Of a DNA stretch of 64,000 nucleotides, positions 32,734 to 49,269 are shown in pieces. How positions within the stretch are numbered: the stretch's first letter is position 1; each line of letters opens with the position of its first letter. The DNA is from Iris pallida (taxonomy: Eukaryota > Streptophyta > Magnoliopsida > Asparagales > Iridaceae). The notes beneath the pieces were generated by a model, which saw only the letters and a list, made by a program, of their open reading frames with translations, was not told where the DNA came from and did not search any database. The DNA lies in the NCBI GenBank assembly GCA_029216955.1, contig JANAVB010004140.1, positions 62,001-126,000 of the forward strand, in the 5' to 3' direction. The position numbers were made by a program, and so were the translations under genes.

Positions 32734-35251
32734 ATGGCCACGCTCCCACCCGACCTCCTCGCTTTCTTCGGCACCCCTTCCGGTCCTCCCGCTCCGCCGC
32801 CCAGCCGCTTATCCCCACCACCACCCTCCCCCCTCCGCCCTCATCCTCCTCCGACACCCTCCCTCATCCCCTTCCCCTCTGCCCTGCCCCGGTCCCCCTG
32901 CCCTCATCCCCACCCGATCCCCTCCTTCATCCCCTCCCCATCCGCCCCCTCCCTCCTCCCCTCCACCTTCGCTCCGTCCCGGTTGATCCTTCCTCCGGTC
33001 GTCCCCCCCACCCCGCCGGTCTGGCGTCAAGACCCTGGATCCGTTGGGTTGGAGCAGCCCCCCCTCCTCGGGCTCCGAGCCGCCCTCCTGCCCCCATTTC
33101 CTTCTTTTTTCGAAAAGTTGCGTGGGCTCGTCCACTTGCGGCCACGTGCCCTCGAGCGCCGAGCTTCCCTGGGGAGTTGCGCTGCACTATGGCGCAGTCA
33201 ACGCTGCCCTTCCACCTGGCCTCGTGGCCAGGCCTGGCGCGATCATCGATCACTCTGGCGCAGTCAAGGCTGCCCTTCCACCTGGCCTCGTGGCCAGGCC
33301 TGGCGCGGTCACTGATTTCTTCCTCTCTGGCACAATTAACGTCGTGGCACCTTCTGGCGCAGTCGATGATTCCTTCCTCCATGGACACGTGGCCAGGTCT
33401 GGCGCAGTATCCGGTTTCTTTCCCTCTGGCGCAGTCTACGTCGTGGCGCCCCCTGGCGCAGTCGACGACTCCGTCCCCTGGCCACGTGGCCAGGTGTGGT
33501 TGCAGCGCACCTTTTGGTGCGGCTGCGTCAGCCCGTTTGGGTGCAATCCCCTGCGCGCGTGGGGGCGCCTCCCATCCTCTCCTGGACCCCACGCTCCCTG
33601 GTGAGTATCTCTCCATTTTACCAGCCTTTGCGCGCGCAGTTGTGTGGGCCCCCCCTGCGCCACCTGTAGGCGCAACCCATCATCTCCCTTCTGTTCCGAT
33701 TGCGCCGAGTGTGGGTGCCCCCACCCCTTCAGTTCCCCTCCTCTCCCACCCTCCTCGCTGGCCGGCTTCGTGCTGGCATCTTCCCCTTCCCTTCGTTCCC
33801 CTCCTCCGTCAGCGCTTCCTGGTTTGTCCCAGTTGGGCGCGAGCCTACTGTCCCCCCCTTCGTCTCCGTCGGTTGATATGATGTTGCTCTCCGATGCGGC
33901 AGACCTGCTGGGACCTCCTTCTGGCGCTACCCATCCCCTGCCCCCTCCAGGCCACCCTCTGGGTCGGGCGAGCTCACACCTAGGGACCCTTCGGGATCCG
34001 CCCCCCTCCCTGGGCGCGAGTTCCCCCTCCCGGGCTCAGTGTCTTCCGGCGCAACCCCTCTTCCGGCTCTCCCAGCCCCTGGCACATCTCTTCGCCCGCC
34101 TACTTCCTTTGTCGACGTCCTTCATCCTGACAGGGCTCTCAAGCCGGGACTCCTGTTCCCGGACGTCCATCTTCCAGATGTTGAATACCCGCAGGCTTCT
34201 CCCACGCCGACTGTGCCGTTCACCGACCAGGAACTATCTTCTCTGGCCACCTCTTTCCCCTACTCCTTCGTCCTCAAATTCTCAGCAGGCTGCCCCAAGC
34301 TCGCCAGGGTAGCAGAGGTTATAGCTAGCTGGCGATTAACGGCGGAGTACAGGGTTGTCCCTCTCGACCCGAGGCATATTCTGCTCCACCTATCCTCCGA
34401 CCTAGACCACAGGACGGTGTGGTCCAAAGGCACCGGGCGGGTAGACTCCCACCAGATAAAGATTATCAAATGGTCACCGCACTTTAACACCAAGGAAGAC
34501 TCAGCGACGGTTGCCGCCTGGGTCACCTTACCCAATCTTCCTCTCATTTGCATCATTTCGACGGCTCTCAAGCGTATTGCCAACTCCTTCGGGACTTATG
34601 TGGCCACCGCTGACGAAACCAACAACCTGACAAAAGCTCACTACTCCAAGATATGCGTGGAACTCGATCTCACATCAGACCCCCCCAATCATATCCTCAT
34701 CGAACTTGGCAACCAAACTCACACTCAGCAAATCATCTACGACAACCACATAATCTTCTGCATCTACTGACATTTACGTGGTCACTTATCGAAGCACTGC
34801 TTCTGTCTCCATCCAGAGCTGAGGAAGAAACCATAGAGGGCCGAAACCAAACCCAAAGAGAACCAGCGTCACAAATTTGCCCAATCTTCCTTGCTCCCTC
34901 TTTCGAACTCCCACCAGATTCAACTCCAGCGAAGGCAAATCCAGCAGAGGCAATTCTGCAGAAAAAGCAGTGATCCCCTACCACCCACCTAACCTTTTTC
35001 TGTCCGATCAATTCAGCGCCCTCGCGTCAGAAGCCATTGACTCCCCCCAAGATTCGGTTTGTCATGCTGACCTCGACCATGACCCCGGAATGGCCTCTGA
35101 GGACCTCAGCGTCCCTCTCCCCGAGGATTCAGAAGTGTCCTTCCTAGCACCTCCGTTAGCCGCCGACCTGCATTCTCAGCCCGGTAACTCCACCGTCGAT
35201 GCTCTAGCCACCCTAGGGCCAGAGCAGGCTTTAGAGGTCTTCAGGTCTTAG
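32734..35251 (+). pseudogene. LINE ORF1 (DUF4283-type RNA-binding protein), broken
   Basis: An ATG at 32734 opens a Pro/Ser-rich N-terminus. The frame then changes at least twice through a GC-rich minisatellite (33180-33480). The recognisable part is 34190-34768: FVLKFSAGCPKLARV, then TVWSKGTGRV, KIIKWSPHFN and WVTLPNLPL, the pattern of the DUF4283 domain of plant LINE ORF1 and related proteins. A CCHC knuckle (CX2CX4HX4C) follows directly, but its second Cys position is a TGA (34768-34770). The remainder to 35251 is Ser/Pro-rich. Confidence 0.7.
33180..33490. repeat. GC-rich minisatellite in LINE ORF1
   Basis: Repeats of CTGGCGCAGTC joined to CACCTGGCCTCGTGGCCAGG. The first two units are about 66 bp apart and nearly identical; later ones are more diverged. 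Confidence 0.85.
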
Positions 35252-35528
35252 CCGCTGGATTCCCTCTCTAAGCAGAAGGAGACTAGATAGGCAACTCCGA
35301 CAACTCCATCCTCATCCCCCCGGAGCAGCCCGACCTCGATTCTGCAGGTGAAACGGTCGCACCCCCTAAATGCACCAAGGACTCTTCCCTCGGCACATCC
35401 CTTAAGAAGTTGGTGGAACCATCCATCACCAACAGGAAAACGGACAAAAAAGGGATCGCCAAATCCCCGTCCATGCTCACCAGGTCTGCCATGAAGCGGT
35501 CAAACCAACCCCTCCCAAAGCCCCATTA

Positions 35529-36287
35529 ATGTTGAATATTCTCTCCTGGAATGTCCGCGGCCTGGCGAACAAACCTACGATGAGGAGAATCACCAGCCTC
35601 AAGAAAACCCACAAAATCGACATCTTGATCATCCTCGAACCCAAAATCTCATACAAGAGACTCAAATCCATTCAACTGCAGTTAGGCCTTCATTCGGCCA
35701 TTGCCGGAAGACACGACATCTGGATTCTCTGTTCTAAAGCCATCAAAATTAGAGTCTTCCACGATTCCAGTCAAGCCCTCTCTTGTTGGATAGAACATCC
35801 TTTAATTCCCAAGCGTGCCATCCTTTCTGCGGTCCACGACAGTTGTGACATTGCAGAACACAGACACCTATGGAATGATCTCCTGGACACCTACCACCAC
35901 AACCCTAACCTCCCATGGCTCTGCATCAGAGACTTCAACGCCATCACTTGTAGAGAAGAGAAGATTGGTGGTCGCCCTCCCCCTCTCTCCGTCATGCAAG
36001 ACTTCAACAACTTTATCTTCAACTCTCACCTCACTTCCCTCCCGTTCACCGGCAACGCATTCACCTGGTGCAACATACAGGAAGGCGACCGCCGACAATT
36101 CTTCCGCCTTGGTAGGGCATTAACGAACGCCCACGGCTTGACATGGGGACCACCGCCAAGCTTTCTCACCTTAACGCCACCGAATCCGACCACACCCCTC
36201 TGCTGGTTGGTATCACCAGCACTTCCAACCATTCCAGAAAAAGCTTCCGCTTCCTGGACTTCTGGAGCGAGCACCCCCAATTCTTAA
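35529..36287 (+). pseudogene. LINE ORF2, endonuclease domain
   Basis: Starts MLNILSWNVRGLANKPTMRR, the canonical N-terminus of plant L1 apurinic-like endonuclease, with LEPKIS, then IRDFNAI where GDFN is usual, then FTWCN. A frameshift near 36110-36140 moves the terminal SDH motif (ATESDHTPLL) into another frame (36143-36325). The endonuclease would nick target DNA; here it is broken and its DFN motif is altered. Confidence 0.82.
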
Positions 36288-36339
36288 GGTCGTCACGGAA
36301 GCGTGGAACAGCACGGACTCCATAGAACCCCTTAATCGC

Positions 36340-38767
36340 ATGGCCATAAAGCTCCAGGCCACGAGAAAAGCTTTGACTGCTTGGAGCAAGCAAGCCTACG
36401 GGAATATCTTCCAAGCGATTCGCGAGGCGGAAGACGACGTGACTCGTACTGAAGCAAAATACATGGCCGACTGCTCGCCCGACAACAGAAAGGTGCTGAA
36501 TCTAACCAAAGCCATCCTCAAATTCAGACTGAAGATTGAGACCGATTTTTGGAAGCAGAAAGCCAGGATCAAATGGGACAGCGAGGGGGACAACAACTCC
36601 AGTTTCTTTCACGCTTGCGTCAACGTGCGAAGATAAAAACTCACGCTCCATCAGATTGTCACAGACAACGGCACCAACATCACCGACCAAAAGGGTATCC
36701 AAGAGGAGGCCGCAAATTTCTACTCTAGACTTTTTTCCAAGGAGATGGTTATTAAAGACAATACCTTCCTGGACAGGGTCCCCCAACTTATCAGCGACAC
36801 AGACAATTTACGGCTTGAACAGCCCCCCTCGGAGGAAGAAGTGAAAGAAGCAGTATGGGCCCTCGACGACCACAGCGCTCCAGGGCCAGACGGATTTTCA
36901 GGGATTTTCTTCCGCACTTGCTAGGACATCATCACGACTGACATCCACAATGCGGCCTCCGCCTCCATCCAAGGAGCCACCTATCCCAGAGCCATAACAA
37001 GCACCAACCTTATCCTCATCCCAAAGAAAGACAACCCTGCGACATTCCGCGACTTTTGTCCTATCAGTCTCTGTACTATTACCAACAAGATAATATCCAA
37101 GATTATCGCCTCCCGCATGGCAGGCCTTCTCCCCAAGATCATATCGGAGGAGCAGAGTGGCTTTGTTCGGGGGAGAAATATCCAAGATAACATCATGTTG
37201 GCTCAAGAGTTAGTCACATACATGAAATTTCCAGCAAGAGGGGGCAACATTGCTATCAAATTAGACATAGAGAAAGCCTACGACAGACTAGATTGGCAAT
37301 TCATGATTTGGGTCTTCAGAGCCTTCGGCTTCTCCGAAACCTGGACCAACGTGGAGTGAAGATCGATCAGCAACTCGTGGTTCTCCACGGTTATTAACGG
37401 CCAAGTGGACGGGTTCTTTAAATCCACTCGCGGGGTCAGGCAAGGGGACCCGCTTTCCTCCACCATCTTCATCATTACGGCGGATGCATTGAGCAGAAAC
37501 CTTAATAAGATGTCGAGCACCCCCAACTTCCAACACTACCATACGGCAAGCGGCTACCCTATCATCATCCACCTGGCCTTCGCTGACGATATCCTTATAT
37601 TCTCATTCGGAGACGCAGAAACGGTGGAAGTTGTCCACAATACGCTCCAGATCTATGAAAGGTGCTCAGGACAAAAGATCAACCCGAAAAAAGTGTCATC
37701 TACACCCACTACAATATCAAGAGAAAGCAAGCGGCTAGCATTTCAACCACCACATCTATCTCCATCAAGCACCCTCCATTTCTCTACCTTGGGTGCCCCT
37801 CGTGTATGGGAAATCCAACGCCGGGATATTCGAGAACCTGACCAATCGCATCCGGAAGAAGCTCGAGGGCTGGCACAACGTCACCCTATCCCCAGGAGGC
37901 AAGATTATTCTCATTAATCACATCCTCACCTCCATTCCCATCTACACCCTAGCAGCGTGCGCCCCCCCAAGAAAATCCTATCCTACATCGAGAGCATCTT
38001 TAACAATTTTCTCTGGGGACACAGCGGCGGCCACGAAAAGCACCATTGGGCCAGCTGGGACACCATGGATCGTCCCACTGGAGAAGGGGGTCTGGGTTTC
38101 TCCAAACTTTTCCACATTGTTAACGCTTTCTCGATGAAATTGTGGTGGACGCTCCACACTAGTAAGAACTTATGGTCTAGGTTCATGAAGGCCAGATACT
38201 TCAAGCATATCCACCCGTCCACGCCCATTGCTAACAGCAGATCGTCCGCGGCCTGGTGCCACATCCTCCACGGAAGGACCCTAGCCGAACCGACGATTTG
38301 CCTTACGGTGGGCATCGGGGAAGCATCAACATTCCTGGAACGCTGGATAGGCGATTCCTTGCTTACACCCACTCCGGCGGCTCCCAGAAACAGTACGATC
38401 AAGGACCTATGGGACCCTCTTAATAACTCCTGGAATTGGATTAAAGTCCGATCTTGGGTTGGTCCTGAAGCGACCGATCTCATTTGTCGTAGCAGTTTGA
38501 GGATCGTCCCGGATGCGGATAAGCTCGTGTGCTCGTCCGACGGTGCGGATGCCTTCTCGGTTAAGTCTGCCAGAAGCGTTATCTTGGGCAACGCATTCCC
38601 GTCCCCTACCATTGTCTCATTCTGGCAGACGTGCATCCCCAAGAAGTGGTCATTCCTTATCTGGAGAGACCTTTGCAATATCCTTCCCACTGACGACAAG
38701 CTTAACGCTATCGGGTTTAACCTCACCTCTGTATACACATGCTGCTCTGATCGACAATCGGAAACAG
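36340..38767 (+). pseudogene. LINE ORF2, reverse transcriptase and C-terminal part
   Basis: One frame carries the RT with point stops: TAA at 36634, TAG near 36922 (a Trp site in C-D context) and TGA at 37357. Motifs in order: APGPDGF, LILIPKKDNP, RDFCPISLC, EEQSGFVRGRNIQDN, KLDIEKAYDRLDW, GVRQGDPLS and the catalytic FADDILIF near 37580. A frame disturbance at about 37690-37800 is followed by the connecting domain and WRDLCNILPT-type zf-RVT sequence. It is cut at 38767 by a solo LTR and resumes at 41442. Confidence 0.85.
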
Positions 38768-41436
38768 TGTCACACCCCAGAACCAGAATACTGGAGAGCG
38801 GGGGCAGACATAGCCAGCTACGTATATGAAATGGAATCCATCTCGCTATACGGTCACGGCTGTCTAGATACATGAGGGTTTAACTACAAGCCAACAGTCT
38901 TTTAAGGTCATGAACAAGCCTAGTGTCTCAATCACAAGCAAGTAAGTAAAAGTTACAAGATGTATGATCATTAAATATACAATAGTAAGGCGTCCCAAAC
39001 ATTACATATTCAGCTGATCATGAAGCTAGTCGTTACAAAATGTTAGGACTAGCAAGAGTTTAGTCATACATGATCAACCCTAGGATCTGTCAATCATGTT
39101 ACAGCCCGTAGGCAGACAGTAAATAAAAGTACAATCGAGCTAAACAGGTGCTCGCCGGCTAAACGCCTCAAAAGAATATTTTTACAATAAAGTGGGAGAG
39201 CCAAAAATAACTCACTCGTTGCCAGGGTTCCGTCTAGTGGCCACCATCTGGCTAGAAAGTCGGTAGATCCTCTGGAGCTGCTCCGAAATCTGGCCATACA
39301 AAACCAGCTGGGTCAGATCCCAGAAAGAGCAAGTGCCACAAAGGAAGCTTCACTTAGGAACTAAAACCAGCAATCAGCACAAGAGTATAAATAACAGTAA
39401 GAACTGGAAATAAAGAAAATACCTCAGGATGATATACGACGAGATAACCATGAAACTATTCAGATAACCAAGTCACAACCCGTAAACCAAACAAGGACCG
39501 GGGTTGTAACCCTTCGTCTGAACAGAACTTGGAATTCTCACCATTTATCGGTAAAATAAATACAAGCATTCTGGTCATTCAATAATCTGGAACAGGATCA
39601 GGGCAAGACTAGACTGGTTAGACTCTACCCAATCATTTCACGGCCAAGCAAGAATTACGGCTTGATACATTAACTAACTAGGGTTATCACAGGCCTAGTT
39701 ACTAAAAAGATGCAGTGAGAATCTTCCACAGCCACAAGCCCTGCAGACCATCCAGGTTACCCAGGTCGAAATTAGGGGTTGAATTCAGGTGGGTACACCG
39801 TCCAGGAAATGCATGTACCCTTAGGTAGCTTGAAGGGTGCAACACATGATAGTGTGCTGGAAATGTGCCCTACTCGACGGCAGGCTACAGATCCCAAGCG
39901 CGCCCAGGTAACGGGATTGCCTGTAGCTGGGAGATCTCTTCATGACTACTGTATTAATCTAGTTATTAGCCTTTGTCCATTTCAGTAGGTACTCCTGACC
40001 GTGGTACTCAGGAGTCCCCTCCTAGACATGATGTAAGACAGGACTGGATTATTTGTACAAGCACAATCACCCACGGTGTCCATGATTAATTATACAGGTC
40101 ATGTCATGTCAGGTAGCCGTCGCAACAGCTGTTCAAGATAATTATGTCGGGTTTATCAAGTCAAGTGTTCTTGTCAGGAGTGCGCCACGACGGGCCACTA
40201 TCAGGTCATGTCAGGTATCATTTCCAAACATATTAAACAAATCCATGATTATCAAGTTTACGACAAAAGGCGTAAGGATATAAAATGGACGTAAAATATC
40301 TAATAAAATATCAATATTCAGGGCTATAGAAGAGCCATGCGGCTAAGGCATATGCGGCCAGGAATGATCACATACGGCTGGAAGAGAACAGCCCATGCGG
40401 CTGAATGGATATAGGCTCATGCGGCTGAAGGGAATCAGGGTCTATGCGGCTCGGGATCAGTCAGTCATGCGGCTGAGAGGACTCGGGTCCTCATGCAGCA
40501 GCGGAGAAAGGAACCATATGCGGCTCAGAAGGAAAGAGTACTCATGCGGCTGCGGGGAGCAATGCCTATGCGGCTGGGAGCAAGTGTGCATATACGGCTC
40601 GCGAGTGTTGAGTTCATGCGGCTCAGGGTGAAGTCCTCATGCGGCTGGGTCAAGCAAGTCTCATACGGCCAGCAGGAAGGGCGCATGCGGCTGTAGAGTT
40701 CAGAACTTATGCGGCTGGGAATTGAGCGAGTTATGCGGCCAGATGAGTTCGGCCCTCATGCGGCTCAAGTACTTCCAGCCATGCGGCTGAAGAGAACACT
40801 TGCCGCAAGAATTATTCATGCGGTCAAGTCAAGCACAGTTCATCTTCTCCAAAATTTCAGAGAAGAAGAACACCATGAGAGCCAAGTCCTCAAGCTCCAT
40901 AACTCCATCATCCGGAGCCCAAATCCGAACTTCCATAGGTCAAAATGGGGTAGAACGAAATTCTCTACAATATAGAACCATCAAAACTTAAAAATAACAA
41001 TGTTAACTAGATCAAAACCCAGGAATTCAGAAAGTACAATAAACTTAGATCTATACAATTTAACCATGGAAATTAAAAACACCAAGTACTAAAGAGTGCT
41101 AAAATTGCATGAGGAAAAGAATGGACAAATAAAAGGTGGGTTCCTCCATGAAGCAAGATGCACTTGCCTAGACCTCTCTCTCCTCTCTCTGGTAGGTAAG
41201 GAAGTAATGGGGAAGAAGAAGATGAGTAATGAAGAGAGAGAAAGAAGAAAGGGCAATAAATATCAAAGGTGGTGGTAGGTGGGGGGTTCTCCATATAAAA
41301 CCAATCCCAAACCAAACCTACATAAACCGAACTGAACCAAGCCAATGAAATGCAAATACAAAAATAAACCAAGCTAGGAACAAGATAAAATACGTACACG
41401 TATTCCAAAATACATAATACGAACAACAGGTATTAC
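38768..41436 (-). mobile_element. Solo LTR, family C, copy 2, inside the LINE
   Basis: On the minus strand it starts TGTAATACC and ends TGTGACA. The flanks carry perfect AACAG duplications (38763-38767, 41437-41441). It matches 5649-8727 in reverse throughout, with a shorter GCCGCAT array (40330-40830 on the plus strand as ATGCGGC). Length is 2669 bp. The LINE zf-RVT coding sequence is interrupted exactly at the duplication. Confidence 0.9.
40330..40830. repeat. GCCGCAT minisatellite, inverted copy
   Basis: ATGCGGCT recurs every 20-35 bp. It is orthologous to the array at 6240-6960 but lacks the homogenised 48-bp block. Confidence 0.88.
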
Positions 41437-41441
41437 AAACA

Positions 41442-41869
41442 GCTAACCACATTCTTAGTCAGGGGGACCTATCGGTCAAGGTCTGGAGAGCTCTTTCCCA
41501 GCGTTCTAGATTATCCTATGGAGGCGACAACTTTCACCATCTCATGGACACCTGGGCTTCCGCGTCCCATGGCTGCCATGTGGGTTATCTGGAAAAATCG
41601 AAACAAGACGAGATACGAAGGCCATCAGTACAGCACGGACTAACTAATTCGGAAGACCATTCGTCAATGCCACAAACGGAGACCCCTCTGTAGGCATGGC
41701 CAAGAGGCTTTCTGGAACTCTCTCATTTCTTCGGCTTAGCCGTTTTATTTCTATTTACCTCTTCTTTTGTCAGTATACGTGTATAGGCTTCGGCATTTTG
41801 TGCCTTATGGTATACTTGTAATGGTTCGGCCTTTTCGACCCTATCGAATAAAATGAAAGGTTCATTCAA

Positions 41870-41871
<2 letters not shown>
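41442..41871 (+). pseudogene. LINE ORF2 C-terminus and 3' UTR
   Basis: Resumes ORF2 after the solo LTR. In one frame it reads a typical plant LINE C-terminal helix with VWRALSQRS and MWVIWKNRNKTRYEG, then a stop near 41640, and the coding remnant closes around 41740. The 3' UTR contains GGCTTCGGCATTTTGTGCC and GGTTCGGCCTTTTCGACC, a pair of short hairpins, and ends in an A-rich tail region next to (TA)n. Confidence 0.75.
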
Positions 41872-41900
<29 letters not shown>

Positions 41901-43217
41901 GATCAATAAAATATATTTCTAATACTATATAACATTTTTAGTTATGAGTTTTTAGTTATGCTTTTTCCCTTTAAATTATAAGTCGTGACAAATTTAGTCA
42001 TCCTTATTTCTTGACCATGGACTTCCCTTCGATCTCGATATTCGTGCCAACTTTGAACCTAGACTTCTACATACCAACTGGACTATTTGGACTATTCGAG
42101 ACTCAGTGGAATCACCCGTGTCATTATTTGGGACCATCTTGTGGAGCATAGCATCGATACATATCCCGTATCGACACGTTCGTGTCGTGCACGTCGACTC
42201 TAGCTAAATTAAGGCGGGTACATTCTCTGATAATTTTTTATTTATGTTATTTTCTATGTTTTGTGTATTTAGTGTAGATATCCTTGACTTCTTGACACGT
42301 TAGTCACACGGATTAATATTTGCCTGGATTCCGTCCTGAGATGTTATTCTTTGTATTTCTTGGTATACCATATGCAAGTCTTGTCATTGTTTCTTGTGTA
42401 TTGTATAGATACGATTCCTGTGAAGACTTGCGACCTTCTCAGAGAATTCGTGTCATAATGTGTTATGGTTGGATCTACTGTATCAGTCGGGGGCAGTGAG
42501 TAGTAGTGTAGATATGTGATCATACCCTTCCCGTGCATGACATTGTTTTCCCGTGAGTGTTAATCATACACTGCACGTATGATTAACCAGGCCATAAATT
42601 CCCGTACAAGTTCCTAAGTCGATCACATGTTGAAGCTAGTGCTCACTCACATAGATAGTATAGATTCTTGACCCTTGTACATGATATAACCTGTTTTACT
42701 CTTCCATGCTCTAATTTACAGTTTTACCATGCCATGCTACTTTCATATACACTTTACTTATTCTCGTATATTCTCTCTATTTACTGTTACATAGTCTTTA
42801 TCATTTACTGGGAACTGTTGTTAGTGATGTGCTCGTTCCAATCCTGACTGGATAACTATTTTTAGGTAAATGTTATGTCCCACACTCTGGACTTCATGAT
42901 GACAGATCTCAACGTTCTCTTGGATTGTGAGTTGACCTCTTGAGAGCTCTAGGCCATATTCTTTATCTAGATTTATGTCTTGTTCATCGGATATGTCCCC
43001 GATACTTTTCTTGTTATATTTGATCATTTATTAGATTTCATTGTTGTCTTTCTTTCATTTCTTCCTTAGCTGTATGTGATTTGAGTACATGATATTCTAG
43101 TGGATCATAGAACTGTTTAGATTTTTGCTGGGAACTTGACAGCGTTCTACCGTCGATACTGCGGCGTAGGCTAGGCGTGGCCCACGTACTCGTGCTTGAA
43201 TATCTGGGTGCAGGTCG

Positions 43218-43570
43218 TGACAATGTATAATAAATGTGTATATTTTAGAAAGCAAGTCTGTTACTACTATCTGTATTTTCATCCTAGAAATTTACGGGTG
43301 ACAACTGCGGATACGAGTATAAATGTATTCATACGTCGCGGTCTGAAAATGCTAGTTACGTACCCGGCTTACCGTATTTTAAGGATGGGGCTTAGCATAT
43401 TTCCTCAAGGCTTAAGCAAGTTTTAGGCTCTTACCGTCCAAGCCCAGAAGGCTCATTTGTAATCCCTCAGTCCATAAATTAAAAATGAGTGCATACACAA
43501 ATCAAATCTATACAAGAATCAACAATAACTATCTGCAAGTTAAGAAATACGAGCATAGAATGACAGAAAC
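43218..43570. other. Sequence right of the LARD
   Basis: About 350 bp outside the LARD 3' LTR and left of the next solo LTR. No gene, repeat or signal recognised. It joins 50235 once the solo LTR is removed. Confidence 0.5.
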
Positions 43571-43739
43571 TGTAAAACCTATAAGTTGGATTTTGGTTTA
43601 TAGGAGTTTTTATAACGCTTTTTGGATTAATATTAGTAATGAATGATATCTCATTTAGTTTATTTTTTTAACCCATTCTCTTAGCCCATTGACTTAAGCC
43701 CATTAACCCGAACCCATTCCACCCTAACTGTTCCCCCAC

Positions 43740-44330
43740 GAAACCCAGTCGTCCCGTATCCCCGCGCGTGACCCCCTAACTCCGAATCTGCAAAACACGT
43801 AATGTTAAACTCTCAGAATCCCTCCTTCTCCACAGAACCAACTCACCTCACCACCTTCCCAAACTCATCCCACCTCTCTCCATAGACCTATGATCCCGAA
43901 ACTGAAGCCGCCCCGACGCTCCCTGTGCCGTCCCAGTCTTACCGACATCTCCCTTGGGGTATTTCCGAGACGATCCTTCTGACCCGTCGGCCAACCGGTG
44001 GCCCGACCGGTCGACCAGCAGCCGCAGCAGCCCGCGGTCGCCCCCCGATCGCTGTACCAGTGCGTAGCGCCCTCGTGCGGTGCCAGCACCCCGCCGCGCC
44101 CCCTCCGCCGCACCAGCACCTGTGCGACACCCCGCCGCAGCACCAGCACCTGTGTGACGCCCCCGCCGCCGCACTAGTACCCCGCGGTGCCCCGCTGTCG
44201 CGGCAGCAGCCCCGCGCCTCACGCGTCCCGTTTCCCTCATTCGTGCGTGCTTTCTTGCGTACGTTCCGAGTTCGAGGTCTTCCCTCGGTACTTCGTCATC
44301 AACCAACCGGTATGTCCCTGACCTCTTTCT
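43740..44330. other. GC-rich leader-like block of the family D LTR
   Basis: CCG/CAG-rich sequence with a near-repeat of CCGCCGCACCAGCACCTGTG. Both strands are open, but the frames give only Ala/Arg/Gly/Pro-rich sequence, so I do not call a protein. Confidence 0.5.
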
Positions 44331-45350
44331 GTATATTTCACAGAATACCAAACCCTTTCTGCTTCCGACCGAAATTGACAGAATGAAGCTATGTCAATTC
44401 CGGGATAGTTTAGTGTAGTTTCCTAATTAGGTTTTGTAATAATGTTAGTATCTTTATTTCTATGACAGTTAAATTATCATTAGGTTGCTTAGTAGTTAAT
44501 TGGAGTTAACCATTTACGTTTAAACACGAGTAACATAGGAATAACGTTATTTTAATTATTATTAGGATTATTGCCATTAATCCACGATTTATTATTAACT
44601 ATTAAATTAGTTTCAAAATATTAGTTAGTAAATTAACCATTATTTTGATTAGTAACCTTATGGTATTATATAAAGATATTTTAGCAATATTCTAATAAAA
44701 ACTGTAAGTTTTACTAAATAAGGATTTTTCGTATTTTATTACTAAAATGGTTATTCTTATTTAAAGAAAATAGTTATTATAAATATTTCATAAAATTTTG
44801 TATAAATAAATACTAATTAGATTTTTAGCATTTCTAAGTTTAAAATGATATTCTATTATAATAATTTACGATAAAACCGCTACTATTTTATTAATATTCA
44901 AAATATAAGAATTTCCACTTTATCCATAAAATACTTCTTTTAGTAACAAATTATTTTGCCATTTATTATTATTATATGTAACTAGGGTATTAAATAATTA
45001 TAGTATTATTTCTCAAATAAAAGATGATGTTTATAACTAAACATAGTTATTGTGATTAGTGGCATTATTAACCCTTTGGAATAATTTTTAAAACGGAATA
45101 TTAATTAATGTAGGTTCAAGTCCCAGACCCTAGCTGACACCTTCCTGTTGTTACTTTCAATACCTAGGAAAATCTAAGGCAAGTTTCATATCATTCATGT
45201 CGATGTTTTATTTAATAATTAAATGTGCTGCATCAGTAGGATCATGTATATTATAGCGACACTGATTCATAGGGGATCCCTCTTGGACCCCATATTGATT
45301 GATTGATTGACTCATTGACTCAGGAATTGGAGGAGTAGTATAGCATATGT

Positions 45351-49027
<3,677 letters not shown>

Positions 49028-49269
49028 TCTGTGACCAAAGCCATTGTTATTGAATATTGCCTCTCTCGCGCTAGCCCCTATTACACAGGGGGTTGAGCCG
49101 TACCGTATACTATCATTTGGCCAAAATGCTAGTATACACATTGAATCTACCAGCCGGTCATAAATCCGTTATACGCTCAAAAATACTATTGACTCATTGT
49201 AGATTGTATCATTGTAGCTCCTGAGATTTCTTGTCTGCTGTCTTCTTTATTATTATCTAGAAAAATATA

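Noticed and set aside
32809..33881. Long minus- and plus-strand alternative frames in LINE ORF1
   Set aside because: GC-rich proline-coding DNA is open in many frames; only the frame leading to the DUF4283-like domain has support.
43848..44386. Overlapping Ala/Arg/Gly/Pro-rich frames in the family D LTR
   Set aside because: GC-rich leader of a solo LTR; several mutually exclusive frames, no recognisable domain.
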